64,000 nucleotides of DNA from Desulfovibrionaceae bacterium (GCA_009783025.1 WRHY01000001.1:186001-250000), one strand, 5' to 3'. Counted from the first letter of the stretch, positions 46,701-54,804 are shown. The notes: generated by a model from the sequence alone, not told the origin. Made by a program: numbers and translations.

Positions 46701-46751
46701 TTCTTTTTTGACTATAGATTTCGTTTCCTCGGGATTCGTTCAGGTGGTTGT

Positions 46752-48206
46752 ATGGTTATGAAGAGACGGCAGCAGGTCATGGGCGGCATGGTGATCATGC
46801 TGCTGACCTTGTTTTTCAGCATGCTGTATGCCTATATCATGGGCGGTATGGAGCGAAACTCCGCCCGGCGCGTTGACTCTCTGGCCGGCTATAGCGCCGC
46901 GCTTATCGAAGATCGTTTGGCTGCATCGGCCGAAACCCTGGAATTTCTGCTCACTCTGGAAGCCGCGTTCGATAATTTTGCCCAGATCTTCCTTGCTCTG
47001 GGAAGAACGCAGAAGAATACTTCTCTGCAAACCCATGTAGCCTTGCTGATTCAAGGGCGCGGCCTGATGTATTTTGACGAGAGCGGCAGCAGGATCGTGC
47101 CCGCCACCAATAATGCCCATGCGGAGTGGCTGGCCGCCATGTCTTCGGGCACGGATGAAATGGGCATCAAGGGGCCGCTTCCTCCGTTGACCGGCGAAGG
47201 GCAGCGGATGCTGCTCTTCACGCAGGCCATTACGGACAAAAAGGGTAACAGACGCGGCAGCATGGCCGTGTGCCTGCCCTTGGAAAACCTGGCGCATCGC
47301 CTTTTTGCCATTGACGCGCTGAGTGTGGGCGGGCGGCGTTTTTTCCTGGTTAACGAAAAAAACCAGGTGATCCTGCCTTCAGCAAAGCACGATGCGCCGC
47401 CTGACGCCTCGGATGTGCCCATGCTGCGGAGATTGCCGATAGAGGCGTTGTCCGCCAAGGACTCTATAGTCAGGCACAGTGTTGACGGAGTGGAATATAT
47501 CGCGGCCAAGGCCCCGATCGGAACCACGGGCTGGGAGCTGTTCGTCTTTTCTCCTTCCCGCTATGAACTGAGTTTTCAGCCGTTCCTCATGGGCGCTTTT
47601 GGCTTCGCCTGGCTGTGTTTATGCGCCTTTATGCTGTTCGTGCTGTTCCAGACGCGCAGGCAGGTGTACTATAAAGTGCTGAGTGAGATTGACCATCTGA
47701 CCGGTGCGGGCAACAGGCTGGCTTTTGAAACACATTTGGAGCGCATGGGCGGCCAGGGCCGTTTCCCCATCTGTCTGATCCTGATGGATGTGGACGGATT
47801 AAAGCTCATCAATGACAGGTTCGGGCACCAGGCGGGCGATGCCCTGCTGCGCCGGGTGACATTGTTGTTGCAGCGATCGCTGCGTGAAAACGACACCATT
47901 TACCGTATTGGCGGTGATGAGTTCGCGGTGATTATTTCCGGCGCCATTTACAGCGTGGCTCAGCCGCTCACGGAACGCATCAGCATGCAGGCCACACTGA
48001 TGCGTGAAAAAGCGGGTCTGCCGCCCATATTCATTTCTCATGGGCTGGCCGAGGCCAGAGATCAGGAGTCCTTTGCCACCCTGTTCCAACGGGCTGACGA
48101 GGCTATGTATAAGAACAAAAAAATGCGACACGAGACAGTGAGCAAGGCCATCACGCAATGGCTGGAACAGTACCCGGATTGTGCTGAGCGCAGGAAGGCG
48201 TTCTAG
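46752..48206 (+). CDS. Membrane diguanylate cyclase (cache-like sensor plus GGDEF)
   Basis: A 484-residue protein. Transmembrane segments at about 10-30 and 275-300 enclose a periplasmic sensor (cache-like, with SMAVCLPLENLAHRLF and GTTGWELFVF near its end). The C-terminal GGDEF domain has LTGAGNRLAFE, the GGDEF active site, and an REND inhibitory site five residues before it, so it should make c-di-GMP with product feedback. ATG 46752 or 46758. The stop codon's last base is the first base of a mirror-hairpin. c-di-GMP could link to the flagellar or adhesin genes nearby; this is inference. Confidence 0.92.
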   Translation: MVMKRRQQVMGGMVIMLLTLFFSMLYAYIMGGMERNSARRVDSLAGYSAALIEDRLAASAETLEFLLTLEAAFDNFAQIFLALGRTQKNTSLQTHVALLIQGRGLMYFDESGSRIVPATNNAHAEWLAAMSSGTDEMGIKGPLPPLTGEGQRMLLFTQAITDKKGNRRGSMAVCLPLENLAHRLFAIDALSVGGRRFFLVNEKNQVILPSAKHDAPPDASDVPMLRRLPIEALSAKDSIVRHSVDGVEYIAAKAPIGTTGWELFVFSPSRYELSFQPFLMGAFGFAWLCLCAFMLFVLFQTRRQVYYKVLSEIDHLTGAGNRLAFETHLERMGGQGRFPICLILMDVDGLKLINDRFGHQAGDALLRRVTLLLQRSLRENDTIYRIGGDEFAVIISGAIYSVAQPLTERISMQATLMREKAGLPPIFISHGLAEARDQESFATLFQRADEAMYKNKKMRHETVSKAITQWLEQYPDCAERRKAF

Positions 48207-48352
48207 GGTCTGTTGCCACTATGGTCTTTTTGCCCGCTGCCTTCGTCAGAAGCGCTTTTTATTCCGGTCGAGTACCATAAGAGTACACTCCCTCCATAAA
48301 AAGCGCTTCTTCCTTGGCAGCGAACAAAAATCCTCATAGTGGCAACAGGCCC
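48206..48352 (+). repeat. Mirror-hairpin element, copy 7 (147 bp)
   Basis: Ends GGGTCTGTTGCCACTATG (48206-48223) and CATAGTGGCAACAGGCCC (48335-48352), 17 of 18 paired plus one G-T. Inner stem AGAAGCGCTTTTTAT / ATAAAAAGCGCTTCT, perfect 15 bp. Apex GTAC-CATAAGA-GTAC (48272-48286). CGTCA (48244-48248) faces TTCCTTG (48310-48316), exactly as in copy 3. Confidence 0.9.
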
Positions 48353-48386
48353 CTAATTCCTCTCTCCCGCACAGAGACAAAAAGGT

Positions 48387-48422
48387 AACAGGCCGGCTTT
48401 GCAAAAAGCCGGCCTGTTTTAA
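48387..48422. terminator. Probable bidirectional intrinsic terminator
   Basis: AACAGGCCGGCTTT (48387-48400) pairs with AAAGCCGGCCTGTT (48405-48418), a 14-bp stem with a 4-base loop, followed by TTTT. The reverse strand reads into ACC-TTTTTG. It lies between the convergent diguanylate cyclase and TPR genes. Confidence 0.75.
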
Positions 48423-48452
48423 GGAAAGACAATGTTCGCCCCCTCTTGATCT

Positions 48453-48482
48453 CCCGGCCTCTCGCGCCAGCTTGAGGCCGGG
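48453..48482. terminator. GC-rich hairpin downstream of TPR gene
   Basis: CCCGGCCTC (48453-48461) pairs with GAGGCCGGG (48474-48482), 9 bp with a 12-base loop, about 60 bases beyond the TPR stop. There is no T-run on either side, so termination is only a possibility. Confidence 0.4.
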
Positions 48483-48540
48483 AAATCGTACGGGGGGGGA
48501 TCGTGTGATGGCGGGATTGGCAACCCGCGTATCACCCGTT

Positions 48541-49098
48541 TTACGCGGCGAATTGCGCGTAAAGTTGTTTGGCGGAGTCGTTGGACGGATTCTCGCCAAG
48601 TAAAAGTTCCAGATGTTTCTTTGCTTCCTCGTCACGGCCGAGAGAGATAAGGCAGGCGGCCAGAGCGTAGCGCACGGCTTCGGTCTCACCGGTTTCAAGC
48701 GCGGCTTCAAGATACGGCACGGCCTCCTCCAGGCGATTCAGCACATGGGCCAACTGGAGCATGCTGTTCACCGCGATCATGTTGCCGGGGTTATAGTCCA
48801 GCGCGGCGCGGAAATGGTCAAAAGCGTCTTCGTACCTGGCCAGTTCCACTTCAATCATGCCCATGCCGGTCAGCGGCTTTTCACCGGGGCCGACCTGATT
48901 GGCCTTGCGGTACAGGGCGTGAGCGGCTTCAAGGTCGCCGTCCTGCACGGCGATGGCAGCCAGGCCCATGTACGGATCAGGCATGCCGCTGTTACTGGCC
49001 ACGGCCTTGTTGTAATAGTCGCGGGCCTTTTCGTATTCGCCCATGAACAAATAACACTCGCCCAATTCCTTGTTTATTTCGTAATCTACGTGATTCAT
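48541..49098 (-). CDS. TPR-repeat protein
   Basis: A 185-residue soluble protein built from about five tetratricopeptide repeats (GECYLFMGEYEKARDYYNKA, GLAAIAVQDGDLEAAHALYR, EVELARYEDAFDHFRAALDY, LEEAVPYLEAALE, LISLGRDEEAKKHLELLL). There is no signal peptide. ATG 49098 follows GGAGGGG, and an earlier in-frame ATG overlaps that ribosome site and is less likely. TPR proteins usually scaffold protein complexes. It is divergent from the flagellar operon, but a flagellar role is not shown. Confidence 0.85.
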   Translation of the reverse strand: MNHVDYEINKELGECYLFMGEYEKARDYYNKAVASNSGMPDPYMGLAAIAVQDGDLEAAHALYRKANQVGPGEKPLTGMGMIEVELARYEDAFDHFRAALDYNPGNMIAVNSMLQLAHVLNRLEEAVPYLEAALETGETEAVRYALAACLISLGRDEEAKKHLELLLGENPSNDSAKQLYAQFAA

Positions 49099-49380
49099 GA
49101 TCCCCTCCAAAAAGTCCCTTGATATTTAAATGGGATAAAGTTGCCCGCATCAGATTGGTACACACTGGCGCAATGCGGCTGTGCTCTTGTCTAGCAATCG
49201 GCGTGCCAAACTCGAAGCAACACTGTGGCGAATCAAGATAAACTCGTTCTTGCCGTAAAGAAAAAAAGTTTACGCAGGCCTCCGCGTTTCATTGCAGGCC
49301 TCTCAAGCCGCAAAGGCTCTGGCGCGCCCCTGCCGAGAAGAGGGAACCTTCTTCCTTAATAGGGCTCAGTCGGAAGTGTG

Positions 49381-49407
49381 ACGGCGTATCCAAAAAACCG
49401 ACGCCGT
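49381..49407. promoter_or_regulatory. Inverted repeat, candidate activator site for flgB
   Basis: ACGGCGT-N13-ACGCCGT is a perfect 7-bp inverted repeat centred about 60 bases upstream of the -24 element. This position fits an enhancer-binding protein of the NtrC/FlrC type, which sigma54 promoters need. The stem could equally be a weak hairpin. Assignment is inference. Confidence 0.35.
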
Positions 49408-49454
49408 TCAGATTCCTGACAATTTTTTGTATATATTCTATAGTGTTATAGCTC

Positions 49455-49470
49455 TGGAATGCTTCTTGCT
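49455..49470 (+). promoter_or_regulatory. Sigma54 (-24/-12) promoter of the flgB operon
   Basis: TGGAATGCTTCTTGCT matches the sigma54 consensus TGGCACG-N4-TTGCW with exact GG-to-GC spacing (12 bases) and an intact TTGC. It lies 78 bases upstream of the flgB start. Sigma54 control of basal-body genes is established in many polarly flagellated proteobacteria. Confidence 0.75.
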
Positions 49471-49547
49471 ATTCAGTTGCCATAAAAGTGGGAAAAAATT
49501 TCCCCCCCCCGCAAAAACTGCCGGGGGTGAGCTTTGGAGGAACATCT

Positions 49548-49958
49548 ATGAAAAGCCTGTTTGACTCGGAAGTTGGGCTGGTGGGTAAAGTTCTTGATTT
49601 GCAACTGCAACGTCAAAACGTCGTCACCAGTAACATGGCGAACATCAAGACCCCCGGCTACCGGGCGCGTAAATTGATGTTCGAGGATGAGCTGCAGGGG
49701 GCTCTCGGCCTCGACGCCAGGGGCAAGATGAGCCGCACCGACCAGCAACACATGCCGGTAGTTTTTGATCCCGACGGCTTCGGGCCGGAATGGAAAAAAG
49801 CTTTTAAGCCCCGTATTGTACATGGTGAAGACCGCGTGGACCTGGATAAGGAAATGGCGACCATGGCCAAAACCAACCTGCACTATTCCGCGCTGACCAC
49901 GGTCATTCGCAGCAGGTTTGAAGGGCTGAAACAGATTATTACGGAAGGTCAGAAATAA
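49548..49958 (+). CDS. flgB: Flagellar basal-body rod protein FlgB
   Basis: A 136-residue proximal rod protein. The N-terminal rod motif LDLQLQRQNVVTSNMANIKTPGY-like segment (residues about 17-39, ANxxTPGY) and the C-terminal helix (KTNLHYSALTTVIRSRF) match FlgB. It forms part of the periplasmic rod and is exported by the flagellar type III system. GGAGG is 7 bases before ATG 49548. Its TAA overlaps the flgC ATG, so they are coupled. First gene of flgB-flgC-fliE-fliF. Confidence 0.95.
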   Translation: MKSLFDSEVGLVGKVLDLQLQRQNVVTSNMANIKTPGYRARKLMFEDELQGALGLDARGKMSRTDQQHMPVVFDPDGFGPEWKKAFKPRIVHGEDRVDLDKEMATMAKTNLHYSALTTVIRSRFEGLKQIITEGQK

Positions 49959-50395
49959 TGGACTTTATCACCGCTCTCGACATGGGCGCGTCCGCCCTCA
50001 GCGCGGAACGCACGCATATCAACATCATTTCAATGAACCTGGCCAACGCCAAGACCACCCGCACCGCGGACGGCAACCCCTATCGCCGCAGAAGCGTGGT
50101 CATGGAGTCCAGTCCTTTGGACGCCTCCTTCAAAAAGCAGATGGAAGGAGCTTTGGACAAAGAACTGCGCGGCGTGCGCGTGAGCTCCATAGCCGTAGAT
50201 AGGCGCCCGCACAAACTGGTCTATGAGCCGGGCCATCCGGACGCCAATGCGGACGGCTATGTGGCTTACCCGGACATTAACGTGGTTGAGGAAATGGCTG
50301 CCCTGATGACCGCTCAGCGCGGCTATGAAGCCAACGTGACCACGGTGGACACCATTAAGCAGATGTACAACAAGGCCCTGGAGATAAACCGCTAA
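49958..50395 (+). CDS. flgC: Flagellar basal-body rod protein FlgC
   Basis: A 145-residue proximal rod protein. It has the N-terminal ALDMGASALSAERTHINIIS...NLANAKTTRT motif and the C-terminal YPDINVVEEMAALMTAQR followed by YEANVTTVDTIKQM, which form the coiled-coil rod contacts. GVRVSSIAVD lies in the variable middle. The start overlaps the flgB stop (TAATG). Next gene is fliE after 42 bases. Confidence 0.96.
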   Translation: MDFITALDMGASALSAERTHINIISMNLANAKTTRTADGNPYRRRSVVMESSPLDASFKKQMEGALDKELRGVRVSSIAVDRRPHKLVYEPGHPDANADGYVAYPDINVVEEMAALMTAQRGYEANVTTVDTIKQMYNKALEINR

Positions 50396-50437
50396 TTTCT
50401 CCCGGCCCGGTGACGTTATATTTATAAGGAAGAGAAC

Positions 50438-50767
50438 ATGAGTATCCAAGCCGTAGGACTGCGCGCATACACCAATGCCCTGCAAAATTTCAGCAAAGCT
50501 GAAAAGAAGATGCAGGATGCCGGGGTCGTTAAGCCCAAAGCCCAGGAGAATGAGTTTTCCAAGGTTCTCAAGAACTCTTTGGAAAAGGTCAACGACCTCC
50601 AGACCGACCGTTCCAACATGGTCGCCTCTTTTGCCTCGGGCGAGAACCAGAACGTGCACGAACTCATGATTGCCATGCAAAAGGCCGGCCTGGCCATGAA
50701 TATGACGGCCGCCGTGCGCAACAAGGTCATAGAAGCGTATAAAGAACTGTCGCGGATGCAATTCTAG
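50438..50767 (+). CDS. fliE: Flagellar hook-basal body protein FliE
   Basis: A 109-residue protein linking the MS ring to the rod. The conserved C-terminal half (NVHELMIAMQKAGLAMNMTAAVRNKVIEAYKE region) is typical of FliE, while the N-terminus is variable. AAGGAAGAG precedes ATG 50438. It sits between flgC and fliF, the usual order. Confidence 0.95.
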   Translation: MSIQAVGLRAYTNALQNFSKAEKKMQDAGVVKPKAQENEFSKVLKNSLEKVNDLQTDRSNMVASFASGENQNVHELMIAMQKAGLAMNMTAAVRNKVIEAYKELSRMQF

Positions 50768-50826
50768 GGCACAGCAGCAGGCAAAATAACCGCAACGCGG
50801 CCAGACCGCGTGCCAAGGAGTAGACC

Positions 50827-52458
50827 ATGTCCGGCATTTTCGCCAACGTAAGCGACCGTATTCGCGCCTTTTGGGGCAGCATTAGCATGACCCAGCGCAT
50901 GTTTATCGGAGCCCTGGCCACGGTGACCATTGCTGTGTTCATGGGCCTGATGATCTGGATCAACAGGCCGGATTTCGGGACGCTCTACGCCAACCTTACT
51001 CCGGAAGACGCGGCCCGCGTGGTGAAGCTCCTGGATGCCCAGAAGGTTCCTTACCGCCTGGAGCAGAACGGGTCGGCCATCCTGGTGCCGCAGGAAAAAG
51101 TACATGGCCTGCGTATCAGCATGGCGGGCGAAAAAGTGCTTACCGGCCAGGGTGTGGGTTTTGAAATATTTGACGAAAACCAGATGGGCAGAACCGATTT
51201 CGTGCAAAAACTGACCTACCGCCGGGCTCTGGAAGGCGAACTGGCCCGCACCATCAGCGAGTTTCCCGGAGTTGAAGGGGCTCGGGTGCATCTGGTCATT
51301 CCCAACCGCAGCCTGTTTATTGAAGAGCAGCAAAAGCCCTCGGCCTCAGTGCTGCTCAAGCTTTCCGGCACAAAAAAACTTGAACCCAGAGACGTGGAGG
51401 CGGTGGTCAATCTGGTGAGCATGGCCGTGGAAGGGCTGGATAAATCCAAAATCTCCATTGCCGATACCAGCGGCAAGGTGCTCTACCAGCCTGAAGAAGA
51501 AGGCTCGCTTAACGGCCTCACCCGCACCCAGCACGATCACAAAATGATGACCCAGTCCAGCCTGGAGCGGCGCATTGAGGAAATGCTCATGCCTGTGGTG
51601 GGAGCCGGCCGGGTGATTGCCAAGGTCAACGCTGACCTCGATTTCAGTCAGAGGACCGTCCGCCGTGAATCCTTTGACCCGGACAAGACCGTGGTTCGCT
51701 CGGAAATGCGCGCTGAAACCAGCACCCAGGGCCGGGCCGCTATTGAAGGCGGAGTTCCCGACCCCAACTTCCGCGGCGACGGTCCCTCCGGCACGATGAG
51801 CGACCAGAACTCCAACAGCGAAAATCGCACCACCAACTATGAAATCAATAAGGAAGAGGAAAACATCATTGCTTCCGTGGGCAGCATTGACCGCCTGACC
51901 ATTGCGGTTATAGTGGACGGCTCCTACGCAAAGAATGAGCAGGGTGAATCGGTTTTCAGTCCGCGTTCGGATGAAGAACTGCGCCGCATCCGCCAACTGG
52001 TGGCCAATGCCGTGGGCTACAACTCCGCGCGCGGGGACACCATTGAAGTCAGCAGCATCGCTTTTGGTAGTGTGGATATCGCCGAGCCCGAAGGTCCTCT
52101 GAATCTCCTGATGGATTATGCCGCGCGCTTCGGCAAGCCCATGCTCAACGCGTTCCTGGCCTTCCTGTTCCTGATTATGGTGGTCCGCCCGGTGGTCATG
52201 GCCCTCATCCGCCCGAAGGTGGAAGGCAAGATGATCGAAGGCCTGGAAGGCCTGCCCGCTCCGGACGAGCGCCTGGCTTTGGTTGACGATGATGACGATG
52301 CCGTGGCCGCCACCGCCATACTGGAGAAGATTGAAGACATCAAGGCCCATGCCCTGCATCTGAGCGAACAGAATATCGATCAGGCTCTGGGCATCATCAA
52401 GAGCTGGCTCAAGGAAAAGCAGCCGCAGGGCGCGCAAGTACCGGCCAAGGCGGCGTAA
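50827..52458 (+). CDS. fliF: Flagellar MS-ring protein FliF
   Basis: A 543-residue inner-membrane ring protein. Transmembrane segments lie near residues 24-44 and 440-460. Between them are the ring-building motifs (YANLTPEDAARVVKLLD, GFEIFDENQMGRTDFVQKL, ARVHLVIP, SASVLLKL, VEAVVNLVSMAVEGL). The C-terminal cytoplasmic tail (AATAILEKIEDIKAHA, IKSWLKE) is the FliG-binding part. AAGGAG precedes ATG 50827. A strong terminator follows directly, so fliG, fliH and fliI are not continued here as they commonly are. Confidence 0.96.
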   Translation: MSGIFANVSDRIRAFWGSISMTQRMFIGALATVTIAVFMGLMIWINRPDFGTLYANLTPEDAARVVKLLDAQKVPYRLEQNGSAILVPQEKVHGLRISMAGEKVLTGQGVGFEIFDENQMGRTDFVQKLTYRRALEGELARTISEFPGVEGARVHLVIPNRSLFIEEQQKPSASVLLKLSGTKKLEPRDVEAVVNLVSMAVEGLDKSKISIADTSGKVLYQPEEEGSLNGLTRTQHDHKMMTQSSLERRIEEMLMPVVGAGRVIAKVNADLDFSQRTVRRESFDPDKTVVRSEMRAETSTQGRAAIEGGVPDPNFRGDGPSGTMSDQNSNSENRTTNYEINKEEENIIASVGSIDRLTIAVIVDGSYAKNEQGESVFSPRSDEELRRIRQLVANAVGYNSARGDTIEVSSIAFGSVDIAEPEGPLNLLMDYAARFGKPMLNAFLAFLFLIMVVRPVVMALIRPKVEGKMIEGLEGLPAPDERLALVDDDDDAVAATAILEKIEDIKAHALHLSEQNIDQALGIIKSWLKEKQPQGAQVPAKAA

Positions 52459-52481
52459 ACAGCATATTGACCCTGTTGCGG

Positions 52482-52520
52482 AGCGGTTCAGCTTTACAAA
52501 AGCTGAACCGCTTTCTTATT
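52482..52520 (+). terminator. Intrinsic terminator after fliF
   Basis: AGCGGTTCAGCTTT (52482-52495) pairs perfectly with AAAGCTGAACCGCT (52499-52512) around the loop ACA, then TTCTTATTTTC. A 14-bp stem with a T-rich tail is a strong Rho-independent terminator. It lies 23 bases beyond the fliF stop and also abuts the 3' end of the convergent diguanylate cyclase. Confidence 0.9.
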
Positions 52521-52521
52521 T

Positions 52522-53439
52522 TCAAACACCCTCAATGGCGCAAACGCTATTTCTTCCGGAATCCTTTGCCATATAGAGAGCTTTATCCGCGCGTTGCACA
52601 ACAGCCGTGCCGGGTTCTCCAGTGATATATGCACTGCATCCGGCGCTTATGGTAACGCATTGTCCATCCGGGAGATATACATGCTTTTGAATGCAGCGCC
52701 GAATTCTTTCCGCTACCATAATTGCGCGATCAACTTTAACCCCAGGCAGCAGCATGATAAATTCTTCTCCCCCATAACGGCAGACAATGTCGCGTTCACG
52801 AGAGTGTTCTTTCAAAAGGGATGCCACTGCTTTGAGTACCGTATCTCCGGCTATATGTCCGAAAGTATCATTAACCCGTTTGAAATGATCAATATCAAAC
52901 ATAATGCAGGAAAAACCATCGCTTCCGGGTGCAGCAAGCTTTGGCAAGGCCTCATCAAAAGCGGCCCTGGTGTACAAATGCGTTAACGGATCAAGCTTGC
53001 TTTTCTTTATAACCTCATCTTTTTCAACATTTATGGTCCGCAATTCATTATGCAGTTCATGTATTTTTTTACTTTGCTTGTTGATATCAACAATGACGCC
53101 GATCAATCCCCGCATACCGTTTTTTTGTACAAAGCCTGAAGACCAGTAAAGGCAGGTATGCATTTCCTGGCCTTTGTATAAATAATTGAAGATATGATGT
53201 TTAGTTTTTCCATGCAGTAACACTTCCATATCTTCTTTCTGGTAAAATACCCTGTCCTGCTCAGGGATATAATCGAGATCGAGGACGGTCTTTCCCAATA
53301 TCTGCTTCATTTTCACATTAAACATACTTTCATATGCCTTATTAATGAAAATAAACTGCAAATGTTCGTTTTTTATGAATACCGGATTAGGGATATGATT
53401 GAATATTGTACTCAACTCAAGAGAATCCAATATATCCAT
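52522..53439 (-). CDS. PAS-GGDEF diguanylate cyclase, AT-rich
   Basis: A 305-residue soluble protein. An N-terminal PAS domain (about 10-125: IFNHIPNPVFIKNE, FINKAYESMF) is followed by a short coiled coil and a GGDEF domain with LDPLTHLYTRAAFDE, the variant active site GGEEF, and RERD inhibitory site five residues before it. It should synthesise c-di-GMP in response to a PAS ligand. Codon use is strikingly AT-rich (parts near one-third GC) compared with fliF and purU, suggesting recent transfer. It lies where fliG would be expected. Confidence 0.92.
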   Translation of the reverse strand: MDILDSLELSTIFNHIPNPVFIKNEHLQFIFINKAYESMFNVKMKQILGKTVLDLDYIPEQDRVFYQKEDMEVLLHGKTKHHIFNYLYKGQEMHTCLYWSSGFVQKNGMRGLIGVIVDINKQSKKIHELHNELRTINVEKDEVIKKSKLDPLTHLYTRAAFDEALPKLAAPGSDGFSCIMFDIDHFKRVNDTFGHIAGDTVLKAVASLLKEHSRERDIVCRYGGEEFIMLLPGVKVDRAIMVAERIRRCIQKHVYLPDGQCVTISAGCSAYITGEPGTAVVQRADKALYMAKDSGRNSVCAIEGV

Positions 53440-53476
53440 TGTAAAACTCCCGCGTTGCTAAAAAGGCAAAGAGCAT

Positions 53477-54331
53477 TTATCTGAGAATGACAGTTTTGTG
53501 CCCGTTGAGCAATACCCGGTGTTCGATATGATTGCGCACCGCACGGGCCAGCACGACACTTTCAACGTCACGGCCGAGGGCCACAAAGTCTTCCGGGGTG
53601 TGGGCATGATCGACGCGCTCCACGCCTTGCTCAATGATCGGACCTTCATCCAGGTTGGGGGTCACATAATGGGCTGTGGCGCCGATGAGTTTGACCCCGC
53701 GTGCGTGGGCCTTATGATAGGGCTGCGCGCCCTTGAAGCTGGGCAGGAAAGAGTGGTGGATGTTGATGCAGCGGCCAGCCAGGCGCTCGCACAGTTCCGG
53801 CGAAAGCACCTGCATGTAGCGGGCCAGCACTACCAGCTCGGTTTTTTCCCGCTCAATGATATCCAGGAGCGCCTGTTCCTGCGCCGGCTTGGTCTCGGGC
53901 GTCACGGGCAAATAGTGGAAAGGGATGCCGTGCCAGTCGGCCACGTCGCGGAAATCCTCATGGTTGGAAACAATGCCCGTGACTTCAGCCATAAGCGCGC
54001 CGGTCCGGTAGCGGTAGAGCAGGTCGTTCAGGCAATGCCCGAAACGGGAAACCATGATCAGCATGCGGCACTTGGCATCAGCCGCATGAACAGTCCAATG
54101 CATGGCAAAACGTTCGGCCAGGGCCAAGAAATTTGCGCTGACCACGCTGATGTCCGGGGCTTCAGGCTCGGCAATGAAATGCACACGCATGAAGAACAGG
54201 CCGGTTTCATTGTCGCCGAACTGGGCGCTGTCCTTGATGTTGCAGGCGTGCTCGGAAAGAAATACACTGACCGCTGCCACGATACCTACCCGGTCCGGGC
54301 AGGAAAGAGTGAGAATATACTCGCGTTTCAT
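53477..54331 (-). CDS. purU: Formyltetrahydrofolate deformylase
   Basis: A 284-residue enzyme. An N-terminal ACT domain (YILTLSCPDRVGIVAAVS) is followed by a GART-like formyl-transferase domain with VSRFGHCLNDLLYR, VSNHEDF, LARYMQVLSPEL, the catalytic INIHHSFLPSFKGAQPYH, and GATAHYVTPNLDEGPII. It hydrolyses 10-formyl-THF to formate and THF, supplying formate for purine synthesis. ATG 54331 matches the family N-terminus; an ATG at 54346 is an alternative. Divergent from queD with about 30 bases between. Confidence 0.94.
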   Translation of the reverse strand: MKREYILTLSCPDRVGIVAAVSVFLSEHACNIKDSAQFGDNETGLFFMRVHFIAEPEAPDISVVSANFLALAERFAMHWTVHAADAKCRMLIMVSRFGHCLNDLLYRYRTGALMAEVTGIVSNHEDFRDVADWHGIPFHYLPVTPETKPAQEQALLDIIEREKTELVVLARYMQVLSPELCERLAGRCINIHHSFLPSFKGAQPYHKAHARGVKLIGATAHYVTPNLDEGPIIEQGVERVDHAHTPEDFVALGRDVESVVLARAVRNHIEHRVLLNGHKTVILR

Positions 54332-54360
54332 GCAGCGGCAATACATTGACAGGAGCTTTC

Positions 54361-54744
54361 ATGTCCAGTGCTTTTTGGCGGCTTGCCGTCCGATCCGACT
54401 TTTCCGCGGCCCATGCGCTCAGGCATTACCAGGGCAAGTGCGAGAGCCCGCACGGCCATAACTTTCTGGTGGAGGCCGTGGTAGAGGGCGACAGTCTGAC
54501 CCCGGACACGGAGCTGCTGCTCGACTTTTCCCTGCTGAAAAAAGACCTCAAAGCCGTGCTGGACACCCTGGATCACAAGGATCTCAATGCTACTCCCCCC
54601 TTTGACCGCATCAACCCCTCGTCGGAGAATCTCTCACGGCATATCTTCAAGGCCCTGGCCCCGCTCGTGGCGGCGCGCGGCGTGCGTCTGCACAGTCTGA
54701 CCGTGGGGGAGAAGGCGGCGCAGAGCGCTACTTATTTTGAATAG
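54361..54744 (+). CDS. queD: 6-carboxytetrahydropterin synthase (QueD/PTPS family)
   Basis: A 127-residue enzyme. FSAAHALRHYQGKCESPHGHNF supplies zinc ligands (H in AAH, H-x-H in HGH) and the catalytic Cys near residue 27. DFSLLKKDL, LDHKDLN and PSSENLSRHIF complete the fold. It converts 7,8-dihydroneopterin triphosphate toward queuosine or related pterins. AGGAG is 6 bases before ATG 54361. A GC-rich hairpin repeat and a mirror-hairpin follow. Confidence 0.9.
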   Translation: MSSAFWRLAVRSDFSAAHALRHYQGKCESPHGHNFLVEAVVEGDSLTPDTELLLDFSLLKKDLKAVLDTLDHKDLNATPPFDRINPSSENLSRHIFKALAPLVAARGVRLHSLTVGEKAAQSATYFE

Positions 54745-54750
54745 GACCTG

Positions 54751-54804
54751 CTGAGGGGACTCTGTCCCCTCAGACTCCCCTGGCAGGGGAAATGATTTCC
54801 CCTG
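54751..54804. repeat. GC-rich double hairpin repeat
   Basis: CTGAGGGGAC/GTCCCCTCAG (54751-54773) and CAGGGGAAAT/ATTTCCCCTG (54784-54804). It aligns with 20416-20465 but both stems carry paired substitutions (GC to AC with GT, and ACTGAGT to AAATGATTT), so pairing is kept. It begins 6 bases after the queD stop. Confidence 0.75.

Larger units (their letters stand above)
49099..49547. other. Intergenic region with flgB promoter
   Basis: This divergent 449-base gap holds the sigma54 promoter (49455-49470), an inverted repeat ACGGCGT/ACGCCGT (49381-49387 / 49401-49407), a hairpin GAAGAGG/CCTTCTTC near 49336-49355, and a leader hairpin CCCCC-x-GC / GC-x-GGGGG (about 49503-49528) just before the flgB ribosome site. 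No gene recognised. Confidence 0.6.
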
